The position numbers and the translations under genes were made by a program. From contig NZ_CACZTX010000002.1 of the NCBI RefSeq assembly GCF_902784195.1, positions 214,550 to 278,549 of the forward strand: DNA of 64,000 bases, read 5' to 3'. Below, in pieces: positions 51,904 through 60,696 of this stretch. Each line of letters begins with the position of its first letter. The first letter of the stretch is position 1. The stretch comes from an uncultured Methanobrevibacter sp. (GTDB lineage: Archaea > Methanobacteriota > Methanobacteria > Methanobacteriales > Methanobacteriaceae). The notes under the pieces are model-generated. The model did not search any database. It was not told the DNA's origin and saw only the letters and a list, made by a program, of their open reading frames with translations.

Positions 51904-53724
51904 ATGGAGAATGTTTTAGGACGTCAATTATGGTCCATTTATGAAGATTTGAAAAGGGAAAAGAAGATTGGTTTCTTAACTGATGATGAGTTTCAAAAGT
52001 ATTTCCTAGGTTTCATTTCCTATAAGTATCTATCTGAAAAACTAGAGGCTTACATTAAAAACAGATTAAAAGCGAAAAACATTAATTTTGAAGAAGCCTA
52101 TAATCTTAAAGCTTATAAAAAATCCTTAAGAGAAAAGTCCATTAAAGATATAGGGTACTTTTTAAGACCTAATCTCTTATATAGAAACATTGTCTCTTCA
52201 AAGAATTATGGAAATATTATTATAGAGGAATTGGATAAGGCATTCACAGAAATCAGCGATTCTTCAGTGGGAAGAGAAAGTCAAGAGGATTTCCAGAACC
52301 TATTTGAAGGAGTGGACTTATATGCATCTCAATTGGGGAAGACAATAGATGATAAGAATCGTGTTGTATTCAATATATTGGATGCATTGGGGCCAGTTAA
52401 TTTTGATTTGGATAAGGAAAGCAGGAACAACACTCTTTTAAGCAAATCAATTCTTGACAATAGAAAATTCAATAGATCTGATTATTCATATTCAAGGGAT
52501 AAGCGTTACAGAAAAATGAATAACATTAAGGCGGATTTCGACTCTTTAAATTTCTTAGTTGATAAAAAAATGGAACGTGATTTAATAGAGCCTAATTATT
52601 CTATAGAAGAGAATAGCTTAGATCATGAAATTTCAGAGGAATACAGTTTAAAAAAGGATAGCTATCACAAAGATGAAACTTATGAAAAGTATATCGATGA
52701 TTTGATTGGAAACAGTTTTGAATATCTATTGAGTGAGTTTTCCTTGAATTCATCAAATTCCTCAGATTACTATACTCCTAATGAGGTTTCCACTTTAATA
52801 GCAAAATTGATTTCTTCCCAGAAATCAAAGCTTGAATCCGTTTACGATCCATGTTGCGGTTCAGCTTCCTTGCTTTTAGAGATAAATAAGGAATTGCCTT
52901 GTGATTTTATCTGTGGTCAGGAACTTAACGCATCATTCTATAATATTGCAAGGGAAAACATGATTCTGCATAATATCCATTATAAGGACTTTGACATAAA
53001 GCAAGGGGATAGTTTGGAGCAGCCACAGCATTTGGATTATACATTTGATGCTGTAGTGTCTCAGATTCCATTTAACTCCAGATGGACCGCTGACAGGAGT
53101 TTTCTTGATGATGTAAGGTTTTTGGAATATAATATTCTTCCTCCACATTCAAAAGCGGATTATGCATTCATTCAGCATATGCTTTATCACTTGAATAAAG
53201 ATGGAATAATGATTGTCGTTGCTCCTCATGGAGTTCTATTCAGGTCTGCAGCTGAAGGAAAAATAAGAAAGATGATTGTTAGAAGATTCAATTATCTTGA
53301 TGCAGTCATTGGACTACCTGCAAACATGTTCTACAGCACAAATAATCCTGCTTGTATGATGATCTTTAAGAAAAACAGGAAATCTGATGATGTTCTCTTT
53401 ATTGATGCTTCCAAAGGATTTGATAGAACCAAATTAATCAACTATTTGCAGGAAGAGGATATTTCTAAAATCGTAAGCACTTATAGGAATAGGGAAGAAA
53501 TAGAAGGTTATTCCCACAGAGCAAGCTTAAATGATATCAAAGAAAATGATTTCAATTTAAACATTCCTCGTTATGTTGATACTTACGAAGATGAAGGTGA
53601 AGACATCGACTATGATGAGTTGGTATCAAGACATAAATCTGTAAGTGATGAGATTAATATGGTTACAAGAGAGATTGAAGAGACCTATAGGGAGTTAAAC
53701 ATTGAAAATGACTTATTTAGGTAG
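51904..53724 (+). CDS. HsdM-like N6-adenine methyltransferase, degenerate motif IV
   Basis: 606 residues. An HsdM N-terminal helical domain (LGRQLWSIYEDLKREKKIGFLTDDEFQKYFLGFISYKYLSE) is followed by a long, poorly conserved charged insert (about 100-250). The methyltransferase domain starts at SDYYTPNEVSTLIAKLI, with SAM motif VYDPCCGSASLLLEIN (about 316-331). The catalytic motif, normally NPPF, reads SQIPF, so the key Asn is Gln and the first Pro is Ile; activity is doubtful. A C-terminal coiled coil closes the chain. It may be a pseudo-enzyme paired with the HsdS-like protein, or a diverged methylase. Confidence 0.78.
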   Translation: MENVLGRQLWSIYEDLKREKKIGFLTDDEFQKYFLGFISYKYLSEKLEAYIKNRLKAKNINFEEAYNLKAYKKSLREKSIKDIGYFLRPNLLYRNIVSSKNYGNIIIEELDKAFTEISDSSVGRESQEDFQNLFEGVDLYASQLGKTIDDKNRVVFNILDALGPVNFDLDKESRNNTLLSKSILDNRKFNRSDYSYSRDKRYRKMNNIKADFDSLNFLVDKKMERDLIEPNYSIEENSLDHEISEEYSLKKDSYHKDETYEKYIDDLIGNSFEYLLSEFSLNSSNSSDYYTPNEVSTLIAKLISSQKSKLESVYDPCCGSASLLLEINKELPCDFICGQELNASFYNIARENMILHNIHYKDFDIKQGDSLEQPQHLDYTFDAVVSQIPFNSRWTADRSFLDDVRFLEYNILPPHSKADYAFIQHMLYHLNKDGIMIVVAPHGVLFRSAAEGKIRKMIVRRFNYLDAVIGLPANMFYSTNNPACMMIFKKNRKSDDVLFIDASKGFDRTKLINYLQEEDISKIVSTYRNREEIEGYSHRASLNDIKENDFNLNIPRYVDTYEDEGEDIDYDELVSRHKSVSDEINMVTREIEETYRELNIENDLFR

Positions 53725-53880
53725 TTTTTGACATTCTCTTTTTATATTCTTATTAAATTATTATTTCAAATAATCTTTTTTTATTTTATTCATTTTAATT
53801 TATTTTTTTCATTTTAATTTATTTTTTTCATTTTAATTTATTTTATTTTATTTTATTTATTTTCAAATGCTCTTGGAACA
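53725..53880. repeat. T-rich spacer with 19-base tandem repeat
   Basis: CATTTTAATTTATTTTTTT recurs with period 19 from 53791 (at 53791, 53810 and 53829, the last copy incomplete), embedded in T-rich sequence after the HsdM-like gene. Confidence 0.6.
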
Positions 53881-54145
53881 AGGGTTTATATTTATTTAAA
53901 TAATATTATAATCAAGGAACGTGTATTTTTTGGTGAAACAATCTTATTGTCTTAAGATAAATTCATTGGATTATACAGTTTCTTCTTATCGGAAAATACT
54001 TAAAACTACGAGTTTAATCAAGGATTTATTAAGATTTATTATTCATAATATTTCTTTGATGAAATTCTTTTGATTATTCTAAATAATACTTTAAAAAAAT
54101 CATTACATTCGTCTTATCTCTATTTGGAATAATCAAATTTTTTTA
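53881..54145 (+). ncRNA. Possible small RNA with terminator hairpin
   Basis: GGTTTATATTTA near 53885-53896 resembles a TATA box. About 160 bases downstream TTTGATTATTC (54069-54079) pairs perfectly with GAATAATCAAA (54127-54137), directly followed by seven T residues, like an intrinsic terminator. The stretch in between is less A/T-biased and has no coding frame with a ribosome-binding site. Weak candidate. Confidence 0.3.
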
Positions 54146-54258
54146 TAAATAAAATAGATTAATATTTTACTTTTTTTAATTATATTTTACTTTTTTTAAA
54201 TTTATTTGATATTTTTAAGATTAATTAGCTAGTTTTTTCTAATATTAATAGCAAACTA

Positions 54259-54440
54259 TTTATATATTAAATAAATAAATTATATTCATAGAATTATTAA
54301 CTATACTTTTAGAATATTCTTTTAACATATCACCCCCTTTACATTAGTTTCTAGTTTTCTTTTTTTGGTATAGTTATTAATTCAGGTTTAGAGCTTAGAT
54401 TTTTTATCTAAGTTCTAAACATTAATCCTTTTTAATTAAC
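54259..54440 (+). ncRNA. Candidate small RNA with AUCACCCCC loop
   Basis: TTTATATA at 54259-54266 is a canonical TATA box. TAACTATAC (54298-54306) pairs with GTATAGTTA (54368-54376); the large loop contains ATCACCCCC (54329-54337), complementary over 8-9 bases to the loops of the hairpin array at 50938-51154. A 15-bp hairpin GTTTAGAGCTTAGAT/ATCTAAGTTCTAAAC (54386-54400 / 54406-54420, one G-U) then precedes T-rich sequence and would act as terminator. C-runs are very rare in this AT-rich region. The RNA would be about 140-150 bases. Confidence 0.5.
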
Positions 54441-54535
54441 TTTTTTTAAATTTTCATAAATATTTAATAATGTGAAAAGTCAAAATTATAATTGTTATTT
54501 TTATAAAAATTTATCCAATTTTGATAGGTGAAAAA

Positions 54536-55453
54536 ATGAGTAAAACTTATATTTTTGGTCATAAAAGTCCAGACACTGATTCAATTACCTCTAGCCTTGT
54601 TATGGCTGATTTGGAAAGCAAATTAGGTAATGATGTCGTTGCATGTAGATTAGGAAGTCTTAACAAAGAAACTGAATACGTATTGAATTACTTTGATATT
54701 GAAGCTCCAGAATTAATTGAAAAAGTTGAAGATGGTGCAGAAGTTATTCTTGTAGATCATAACAGCCCAAGCGAATCTGTTGACAATATAGAAAATGCAA
54801 AGATTTTAAAGCTTGTAGACCATCATAAAATAGCTTTTGAAACTTCTTACCCATTATTTATCAGAACAGAACCTGTAGGATGTACTGAAACTGTTTTGTT
54901 AAAGTTATATAAGGAAAACGGATTCACTCCAGATAAAACCATTGCATCCTTAATGTTATCTGCAATTATTTCTGACACCTTGCTTTTAAAATCTCCAACT
55001 ACCACTGAAGATGATAAGGAAGCAGTAAAAGAGCTTGCAGAAATCGCTGAAATTGATTATGAATCTTATGGATTGGAAATGTTAAAGGCTGGAACTGACT
55101 TGTCCAGTTTCTCTATTCCTGAAATCTTAAGCTTAGATGCAAAGCAAATTGACTTTAAAGATGTAAAATCCATTGTAAATCAAGTGAACACTGCAGATAT
55201 TGCTGATGTAATGCAAATGAAAGGTGATTTGGAAGCAGGCATGGAAAAGATTATTGAAGATGAGGATTTAGACTTATTCATGCTTTTAATCACTGATATT
55301 GTAAACAGCAATTCTCAAGTGATTGCTCTTGGTAAGGATGCTGCACTTGTAGAAAAGGCTTATGGTGTAAAATTAGAGGATAACGCTGTCTTATTGGAAG
55401 GGGTTGTTTCCCGTAAGAAACAAGTGGTTCCTATAATGACTGAAAATGCTTAA
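54536..55453 (+). CDS. ppaC: Manganese-dependent inorganic pyrophosphatase
   Basis: Hydrolyses pyrophosphate; DHH family, 305 residues. ATG 54536 follows AGGTGA and gives MSKTYIFGHKSPDTDSITSSLVMADL. Metal and active-site motifs: GHKSPDTDS, LVDHNSPSES and KLVDHHKIAF (the DHH motif), and the C-terminal DHHA2 segment ending VVSRKKQVVP. The frame can be extended 15 bases upstream, but the ribosome-binding site then lies inside it. Confidence 0.94.
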   Translation: MSKTYIFGHKSPDTDSITSSLVMADLESKLGNDVVACRLGSLNKETEYVLNYFDIEAPELIEKVEDGAEVILVDHNSPSESVDNIENAKILKLVDHHKIAFETSYPLFIRTEPVGCTETVLLKLYKENGFTPDKTIASLMLSAIISDTLLLKSPTTTEDDKEAVKELAEIAEIDYESYGLEMLKAGTDLSSFSIPEILSLDAKQIDFKDVKSIVNQVNTADIADVMQMKGDLEAGMEKIIEDEDLDLFMLLITDIVNSNSQVIALGKDAALVEKAYGVKLEDNAVLLEGVVSRKKQVVPIMTENA

Positions 55454-55563
55454 ATAGCATTTTTCCTTTTAATTTTTTATTATTTAATTTAATTTTTAAC
55501 TTGGGTATTGTTGAATGAAATTTTAAGTTTTAAAAATTATTTGTTTATTTAAGGGGGTAAAAA

Positions 55564-55833
55564 ATGTCAAAGTTTTGTCCAAATTGTGGTCATGAGAATA
55601 AGGATATTGCTACATTCTGTGGAAATTGCGGAAGTAAACTGGTTTCTTCAAATATCAACAGCAACTTAAGAGATACTGGGTCTTCCACTAATGGATCTAC
55701 AACCACTACAACTACAACCACAAGCAGTGCAAAATCTAGCAGTGCTTCTAAGGGGTCTGATGACTGGGGTTCTGTATGTTGTGGAGTGCTTATAGTTTTA
55801 TTTATAATAATTCTTATAATGTCAATTGGATAA
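55564..55833 (+). CDS. Zinc-ribbon protein with C-terminal membrane anchor
   Basis: 89 residues. The N-terminal zinc ribbon FCPNCGHENKDIATFCGNCGSKL (residues 4-26) is followed by a Ser/Thr/Asn linker with an eight-threonine run, then a C-terminal membrane segment (VCCGVLIVLFIIILIMSIG). Tail-anchored zinc-ribbon proteins are common in Methanobacteriales; roles are unknown. Ribosome-binding site AAGGGGGTAA. Confidence 0.8.
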   Translation: MSKFCPNCGHENKDIATFCGNCGSKLVSSNINSNLRDTGSSTNGSTTTTTTTTSSAKSSSASKGSDDWGSVCCGVLIVLFIIILIMSIG

Positions 55834-55845
55834 TTTAGGGATAAA

Positions 55846-56256
55846 ATGGATTTCAATCAATTTGGGAACAATTTAGAGGATTCCACTAATTTCTTAATAG
55901 AAAAATTAAAGGAAGTGCATCCTTGGGATGATGAATGGAAATACAATATTGCTGTTAAATTAGTTCCCATATATGAAGATGAAATTAGCCAATTCAAGGA
56001 ATATTTGGAATCTATTGGCTTGGATTTCACAGAAGAGAATTTCAACAATATCATTAAGTTCTCCTCCATTTTGACTAAAGATCAAGTTAAGATTCTGTTT
56101 ATGGGTGATTTAGCTGAGATTCCATTGATTTATGATGGCAGATATTTAAGTGATGATGAAAGGATTGACTTATTGGTTGAATACAAGACACGCTTAAGGA
56201 AAGTTGAGCCTAACTTATATCTCTTCTTCAATCATGTGGAAAATTACTTGGATTAA
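55846..56256 (+). CDS. Uncharacterised acidic protein
   Basis: 136-residue acidic, helical protein with no recognised motif. The pattern FNQFGNNLEDSTNFLIEKLKEVHPWDDEWKYNIAVKLVPIYEDEISQFKEYLESI suggests a helical bundle. It follows the zinc-ribbon gene by 12 bases, likely the same transcript, so the two may act together. Confidence 0.6.
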   Translation: MDFNQFGNNLEDSTNFLIEKLKEVHPWDDEWKYNIAVKLVPIYEDEISQFKEYLESIGLDFTEENFNNIIKFSSILTKDQVKILFMGDLAEIPLIYDGRYLSDDERIDLLVEYKTRLRKVEPNLYLFFNHVENYLD

Positions 56257-56400
56257 CTCTCTCATGCTTAAAATTTTTTGAATCTCTTTTCTCATTTTTT
56301 ATATTTTTATACTTTTTAACTATTTTTAACTTTTTTAGCTATTTTTATATATTTTATTAAACATATTATTAGATAATTAAAACTTGTTTTAGGTGACACA

Positions 56401-57570
56401 ATGTTTTATAGAAAATTAGGAAAAACTGATTTAGAAGTATCTAATTTAGGTTTTGGATGTATGCGTTTACCTCATAAGGAGCATTTTTATGAGATTGATG
56501 AGGTGGAAGCTGCAAAGATGTTCGATTATGCAATCGAGCATGGAGTGAATTATTTTGATACTGCTTATTCTTTTCATAGTAAAAACAGGAACTTAGGAGG
56601 AAACGCTGAGCCATTTTTAGGCAAGTACCTTGCTGAGAGGGGCATTCGTGATGATGTTGTCATACAGACAAAATTGCCTGGATGGCTAGTGAATAAAAGG
56701 GAGGATATGGATAAGTTCCTTGATTTGCAACTCGAAAGATTGCAGACTGATTATATTGACATTTACATGTTACATTCCTTAAAGATAGACTTCTGGAACA
56801 AATTATATGGTATGGATGTATTGGAATTCTTAGACTCAATCCTCGAGGATGGAAGAGCTAAATATGTAGGTTTCTCATTCCACGATGATTTGGATGTTTT
56901 CTTCAATATTATGGATTCCTATGATAAATGGGATGTAATATTGACTCAAGTTAACTATCTTGATGAGGATTATAAAAGCGGTCTTGGCGGTTTGGAGTTT
57001 GTAGGAATGGCTGGCCTTGGAAATGTTATTATGGAACCTCTTAGAGGAGGAAGCCTAATCAATAATATTCCGGATGAGGTCCAAGCCCTTTGGGATACCG
57101 CTGATAAGAAAAGGACTCCTGTTGAATGGGCATTTGAGTATTTATGGGATAAGCCTCTTGTAACTTCCGTTTTCAGTGGTATGAGCAATATGGATCAAGT
57201 GAAGCAGAATGTTGCAATTGCAGAAAGCTGTGATGTAGATTCCATGAGCGAGCATGATAGGCAAATCCTGAAGGATGTCACTCAAGTCTATAAGTCAAGG
57301 GAAGAGATTCCATGTACTGGTTGCAGATATTGTATGCCTTGCCATAATAGGGTGGACATTCCACATTGTTTCAAGCAGTATAATATTGCAAAAAGTCTAG
57401 ATTATATTGATAAGACAGCAGCCCCTTATTTCTGGTTAGTTAATAAGGATGAACGTGCAGACAGCTGCACATTCTGTGGTGAGTGCAATATTCAATGTCC
57501 ACAAGGAATTGATATCCCTGCAGAAATGGAAAAGGTGTTTGATTTCTTCCATGATGAAGAATATGTATAA
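56401..57570 (+). CDS. Aldo/keto reductase with C-terminal 4Fe-4S domain
   Basis: 389 residues. Aldo/keto reductase barrel up to about residue 270: FGCMRLP at the start, YFDTAYSFHSKNRN with catalytic Asp and Tyr, QTKLPGW with Lys, YMLHSL with His. A ferredoxin-like tail follows (CTGCRYCMPCHNRVDIP and CTFCGECNIQCPQGIDIP). The tail suggests electron input from ferredoxin rather than, or besides, NAD(P)H. The substrate is not known; the gene stands alone. Confidence 0.88.
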   Translation: MFYRKLGKTDLEVSNLGFGCMRLPHKEHFYEIDEVEAAKMFDYAIEHGVNYFDTAYSFHSKNRNLGGNAEPFLGKYLAERGIRDDVVIQTKLPGWLVNKREDMDKFLDLQLERLQTDYIDIYMLHSLKIDFWNKLYGMDVLEFLDSILEDGRAKYVGFSFHDDLDVFFNIMDSYDKWDVILTQVNYLDEDYKSGLGGLEFVGMAGLGNVIMEPLRGGSLINNIPDEVQALWDTADKKRTPVEWAFEYLWDKPLVTSVFSGMSNMDQVKQNVAIAESCDVDSMSEHDRQILKDVTQVYKSREEIPCTGCRYCMPCHNRVDIPHCFKQYNIAKSLDYIDKTAAPYFWLVNKDERADSCTFCGECNIQCPQGIDIPAEMEKVFDFFHDEEYV

Positions 57571-57647
57571 ACTTTTTCAGTTTATTTTTTTTATTTTTTT
57601 TTAACTTTTTAAAAAATAGTGTTAATTTTTATTTTATTTATTTAATT

Positions 57648-58478
57648 TTATTTCTCTTCTTCTTTTTTCCACCAAATTAACACTAAATCTGTTTTATCTT
57701 TAGGATTAACCCAGTTTCCCCTATCATTTTTAACAAATGTTTCTTTGAAGTAATTCTCTAAAGCAATTTTGTTTTCCTCTTCCAAGTCTCCAAGTCTCCA
57801 TATGGATCTTTCTATCGCTTCATCTATTGTATGGTATTCCTTTAGGTTTTTACATTCCAATTGAAGAACATTTGCTTCAATTCCAAGACTTCTTAAAATC
57901 ATAACTAAAACCATATGGTCTGTACCTGCCTTAAATGGTTTTCCTGCTATTTCTGCCTTTTCTTTTTTGTATTTATGGATGGATGATCCAAAAACAGTTA
58001 TGTAGACATATTCATTGGCTATTTTATTAAGAGTTAAAAGAGTATTTTTTATATTGAATATTCCATTCAAGCATCTGGATGCAAGTACAATATCATAATC
58101 CCCAATTTCATCATAATCAAGGTCATTTATGTCCTTTTGAATGGTGTGGATATTGACTATATTCTCATCTTCGGCTTTCTTATTCAGTTCTTCAAGCATC
58201 AATTCGGATTTATCGATTCCAGTAACTGATTTTGCTTTTTTAGCTATTTTTCTAGTTATGGTGCCTTCACCGCAACCTATATCAAGAACTGTGTCATTAG
58301 AAGATATTCTCATTTCATTGAGCAAAACGTCCGGATAATCATCATTTTCAAGCCATTTACCGTATTCTGTTGCTATCTTATCCCAATCCTTTTCTTTTTT
58401 AAATCCTTTTTTGAGCGATTTTTGCCAAATGTATTCCCAATCGAGTTCTAAAGGATTTATTTCATCTTCTATTCTCAT
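57648..58478 (-). CDS. Class I SAM methyltransferase, copy 1 of a tandem triplet
   Basis: 276 residues. SAM motif VLDIGCGEGTITRKIAKKAKSVTGIDKS (about 67-94), motif II-like YDIVLASRCLNGI. N-terminal module (LDWEYIWQKSLKKGF, DWDKIATEYGKWLENDDY) and C-terminal end TDLVLIWWKKEEEK are shared with the two next genes. It is the most diverged copy. It starts 22 bases after copy 2 on the minus strand. Confidence 0.82.
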   Translation of the reverse strand: MRIEDEINPLELDWEYIWQKSLKKGFKKEKDWDKIATEYGKWLENDDYPDVLLNEMRISSNDTVLDIGCGEGTITRKIAKKAKSVTGIDKSELMLEELNKKAEDENIVNIHTIQKDINDLDYDEIGDYDIVLASRCLNGIFNIKNTLLTLNKIANEYVYITVFGSSIHKYKKEKAEIAGKPFKAGTDHMVLVMILRSLGIEANVLQLECKNLKEYHTIDEAIERSIWRLGDLEEENKIALENYFKETFVKNDRGNWVNPKDKTDLVLIWWKKEEEK

Positions 58479-58500
58479 GATAACCCCAAATATAATTAGA

Positions 58501-59322
58501 TTATTTTTTCCACCAAATTAATACCCAATCAGGCTTGTCATTAGGATTGGTTAATAAGCCATCTTCATCTTCCTCTAAAATGGAATCTAAGTACTTTGGC
58601 AATAATTCCTGTTCTTCCTGTGTGAATTTAGCCAAATTCCATTTACCATTGTCAATAGCTTCTTCAATAGAATGATATGTTCTGACGGGACCGACATCCA
58701 AATTTATCACATTAGGGTAAATGTCCATTTCTGCAAGAAGATTTAAGAGAATTGTGTAAGAGGGAGCCCCGCCATATTCGCTATTAATGTATTTGAAGAA
58801 GTCCTTTTCAAGTTTCCAGTTGTTTGGTCCAAACAGTGTAATGAATACATATTTATTTGCTATTTCATTGAAGTTGGAAAATACTTTTTTAGGGCTTTTA
58901 ATTCCATTTATCACTCTGGATGCTAAAACAATATCATGATTGCCGTATTTTTTCAATGTAACATCATTTACGTCATCTTTAATGGTTTTAATATTATCTA
59001 TTGATTCTTCCTGTATTTTTTCATTAAGTATTTCAAGCATCTTATCGGTTGCATCGATAGCTGTAACACTAGCAACTTCTTTGGATAATGGAATTGTAAC
59101 GCTTCCTTCACCGCAGCCGACATCTAAAACTGTATCTTCTTTTGTTAATATCATTTTTGAGATTAATTGTTCTGTGTAATTGTCCTTGCTGGCACGTTCA
59201 CTATATTTTACAGCTGCTTTGGTCCAATCTTTGCCTCTGTCTCCTTTTTTATCCATTTTTCTAGTCCAGAGTTCTTCCCAGTCAATTTGATTTTCATCTT
59301 CTATAATGATTTTTTCTTTCAT
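58501..59322 (-). CDS. Class I SAM methyltransferase, copy 2 of a tandem triplet
   Basis: 273 residues from ATG 59322, whose ATGA overlaps the stop of copy 3. A GTG at 59331 also opens the frame but overlaps the GGTGG ribosome-binding site. SAM motif VLDVGCGEGSVTIPLSKEVASVTAID, then HDIVLASRVINGI and FITLFGPNNWKLEKDFF. C-terminus PDWVLIWWKK. The overlap shows it is co-translated with copy 3. Confidence 0.84.
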   Translation of the reverse strand: MKEKIIIEDENQIDWEELWTRKMDKKGDRGKDWTKAAVKYSERASKDNYTEQLISKMILTKEDTVLDVGCGEGSVTIPLSKEVASVTAIDATDKMLEILNEKIQEESIDNIKTIKDDVNDVTLKKYGNHDIVLASRVINGIKSPKKVFSNFNEIANKYVFITLFGPNNWKLEKDFFKYINSEYGGAPSYTILLNLLAEMDIYPNVINLDVGPVRTYHSIEEAIDNGKWNLAKFTQEEQELLPKYLDSILEEDEDGLLTNPNDKPDWVLIWWKK

Positions 59323-60134
59323 TTCTTCCACCAGTATAATACCCAGTCTGCCTTATCATTTGGGTTAGAAAGCTTTCCATTTTCACCTTTCTTAAGTATA
59401 TCTTCAAGGTATTCATATAACTGCTCTTTCTCCCTATCATTTAAAGTATCCAATCTCCATTTTCCGTTTTCTAAAGCCTCTTCAATGCTTTCATATTCCC
59501 TTTCACGACCTATGTTTAGACTTTCCACATTTGGATAGATTCCCATATCTACAAGTATGTTGAAAAAGTATCTATGAGATGGAAACTCAACATATTCCTT
59601 ATTGATGGAATCATAAAATTCCTTTTCAATTTTCCAGTTGTTTGGTCCAAAAAGGGTTATGTAAACATAATTTTCAGCGATTTCATTAATATTTGCAATG
59701 GTTTCCTTTATATTTAGAATTCCATTCAATGATCTTGAAGCTACAACAATATCATGTTTTCCCACATTATCAATTGTTATTTTACTTAAATCCTCTTCAA
59801 TTGTTTTGATATTGCCATTATTCTCTTTTTGAGCTTTTTCATTCAATATTTCAAGCATTTTATAAGCAGAATCAACTCCCGTGACACTTTTTGCTCTTTT
59901 TGCAAGGGGAATTGTTATAGTTCCGTCACCGCAACCTAAATCAAGAAGAGTGTCATCTTTGGTTATATCAATCCTTTCAATCAATTTGGTGTGATAGTCG
60001 TCTCTTTTGGCAGACTTTCCAAAATTCGGTGCTGCCTTATTCCAATCTTTGCTTCTATCCTTTTTTGCTTCAAGCTTCTTTGCCCAGAAGTAAGCCCAAT
60101 CTATCTCTTCAGGATCATTTATTTGGAAAGCCAT
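59319..60134 (-). CDS. Class I SAM methyltransferase, copy 3 of a tandem triplet
   Basis: 271 residues. SAM motif LLDLGCGDGTITIPLAKRAKSVTGVDSA, then HDIVVASRSLNGI and YITLFGPNNWKIEKEFY, C-terminus ADWVLYWWKK. Most similar to copy 2. It is the first gene of the minus-strand operon. The three copies share an N-terminal tryptophan-rich module (YFWAKKLEAKKDRSKDWNKAA) and a Trp-Trp-Lys end, unlike common small methyltransferases. Substrates unknown. Confidence 0.84.
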   Translation of the reverse strand: MAFQINDPEEIDWAYFWAKKLEAKKDRSKDWNKAAPNFGKSAKRDDYHTKLIERIDITKDDTLLDLGCGDGTITIPLAKRAKSVTGVDSAYKMLEILNEKAQKENNGNIKTIEEDLSKITIDNVGKHDIVVASRSLNGILNIKETIANINEIAENYVYITLFGPNNWKIEKEFYDSINKEYVEFPSHRYFFNILVDMGIYPNVESLNIGREREYESIEEALENGKWRLDTLNDREKEQLYEYLEDILKKGENGKLSNPNDKADWVLYWWKK

Positions 60135-60183
60135 CTTATCACCAATTTTTAATCATTTATAAAAAAAAGTCGTTTTTAAATGT

Positions 60184-60696
60184 TTAAGACTTGTTTTCCT
60201 CTTTCATTTGCTTTTGAACTTCATAAACATCAGAGACTGCTAATGTTCTTTTAAAGTCAAAACGGAAGTTTTCAATGATTGCACCAAGTTCTCTCATTGT
60301 TGAATCGAACTTTTCAGTCTTTACAGGAATATCACATAAGCTGTCAATGCTTTGTCCAAGCTCATCAATGTACTTTGGAAATGTTTCATTTGCATGATTG
60401 AAGAAAACGTCGTATTCCTCTGGATTTTCGATATTGTCATTTCTGATGTTCTCTTTCATCTTCTCATAAAAGTCATTGTAGTAGGAATAGCTTTCCCTGA
60501 AGGAATCAAGCAATTCAGCTATTCTCTCAGACATCTTATCCACACAATTCTCTTTAGTTTCTTGGGTAGCATCTGTTGCAAGAAGTGGCATATTTGCTCT
60601 AAAGAGCAATCCTACATCACTTAAATTTTTATTTAAACCATTAATTGCCTTTTCAAAAGAATCTATATCTAATCTTCCATCCATTTTAAATTCCAC
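60184..60696 (-). CDS. Uncharacterised helical protein
   Basis: 170-residue helical protein with long heptad-like stretches (IDSFEKAINGLNKNLSDVGLLFRANMPLL, DKMSERIAELLDSFRESYSYYNDFYEKMKENI). No signal or membrane segment. It could start at the second Met (residue 5). It lies 49 bases upstream of the methyltransferase triplet on the same strand and may lead that operon. Confidence 0.6.
   Translation of the reverse strand: MEFKMDGRLDIDSFEKAINGLNKNLSDVGLLFRANMPLLATDATQETKENCVDKMSERIAELLDSFRESYSYYNDFYEKMKENIRNDNIENPEEYDVFFNHANETFPKYIDELGQSIDSLCDIPVKTEKFDSTMRELGAIIENFRFDFKRTLAVSDVYEVQKQMKEENKS

Noticed and set aside
54260..54328. Minus-strand mini-gene starting ATG behind GGGGGTGAT
   Set aside because: 22 codons of A/T-biased content; the supposed ribosome-binding site touches the ATG, whereas real sites in this window have 5-8 bases of spacing.
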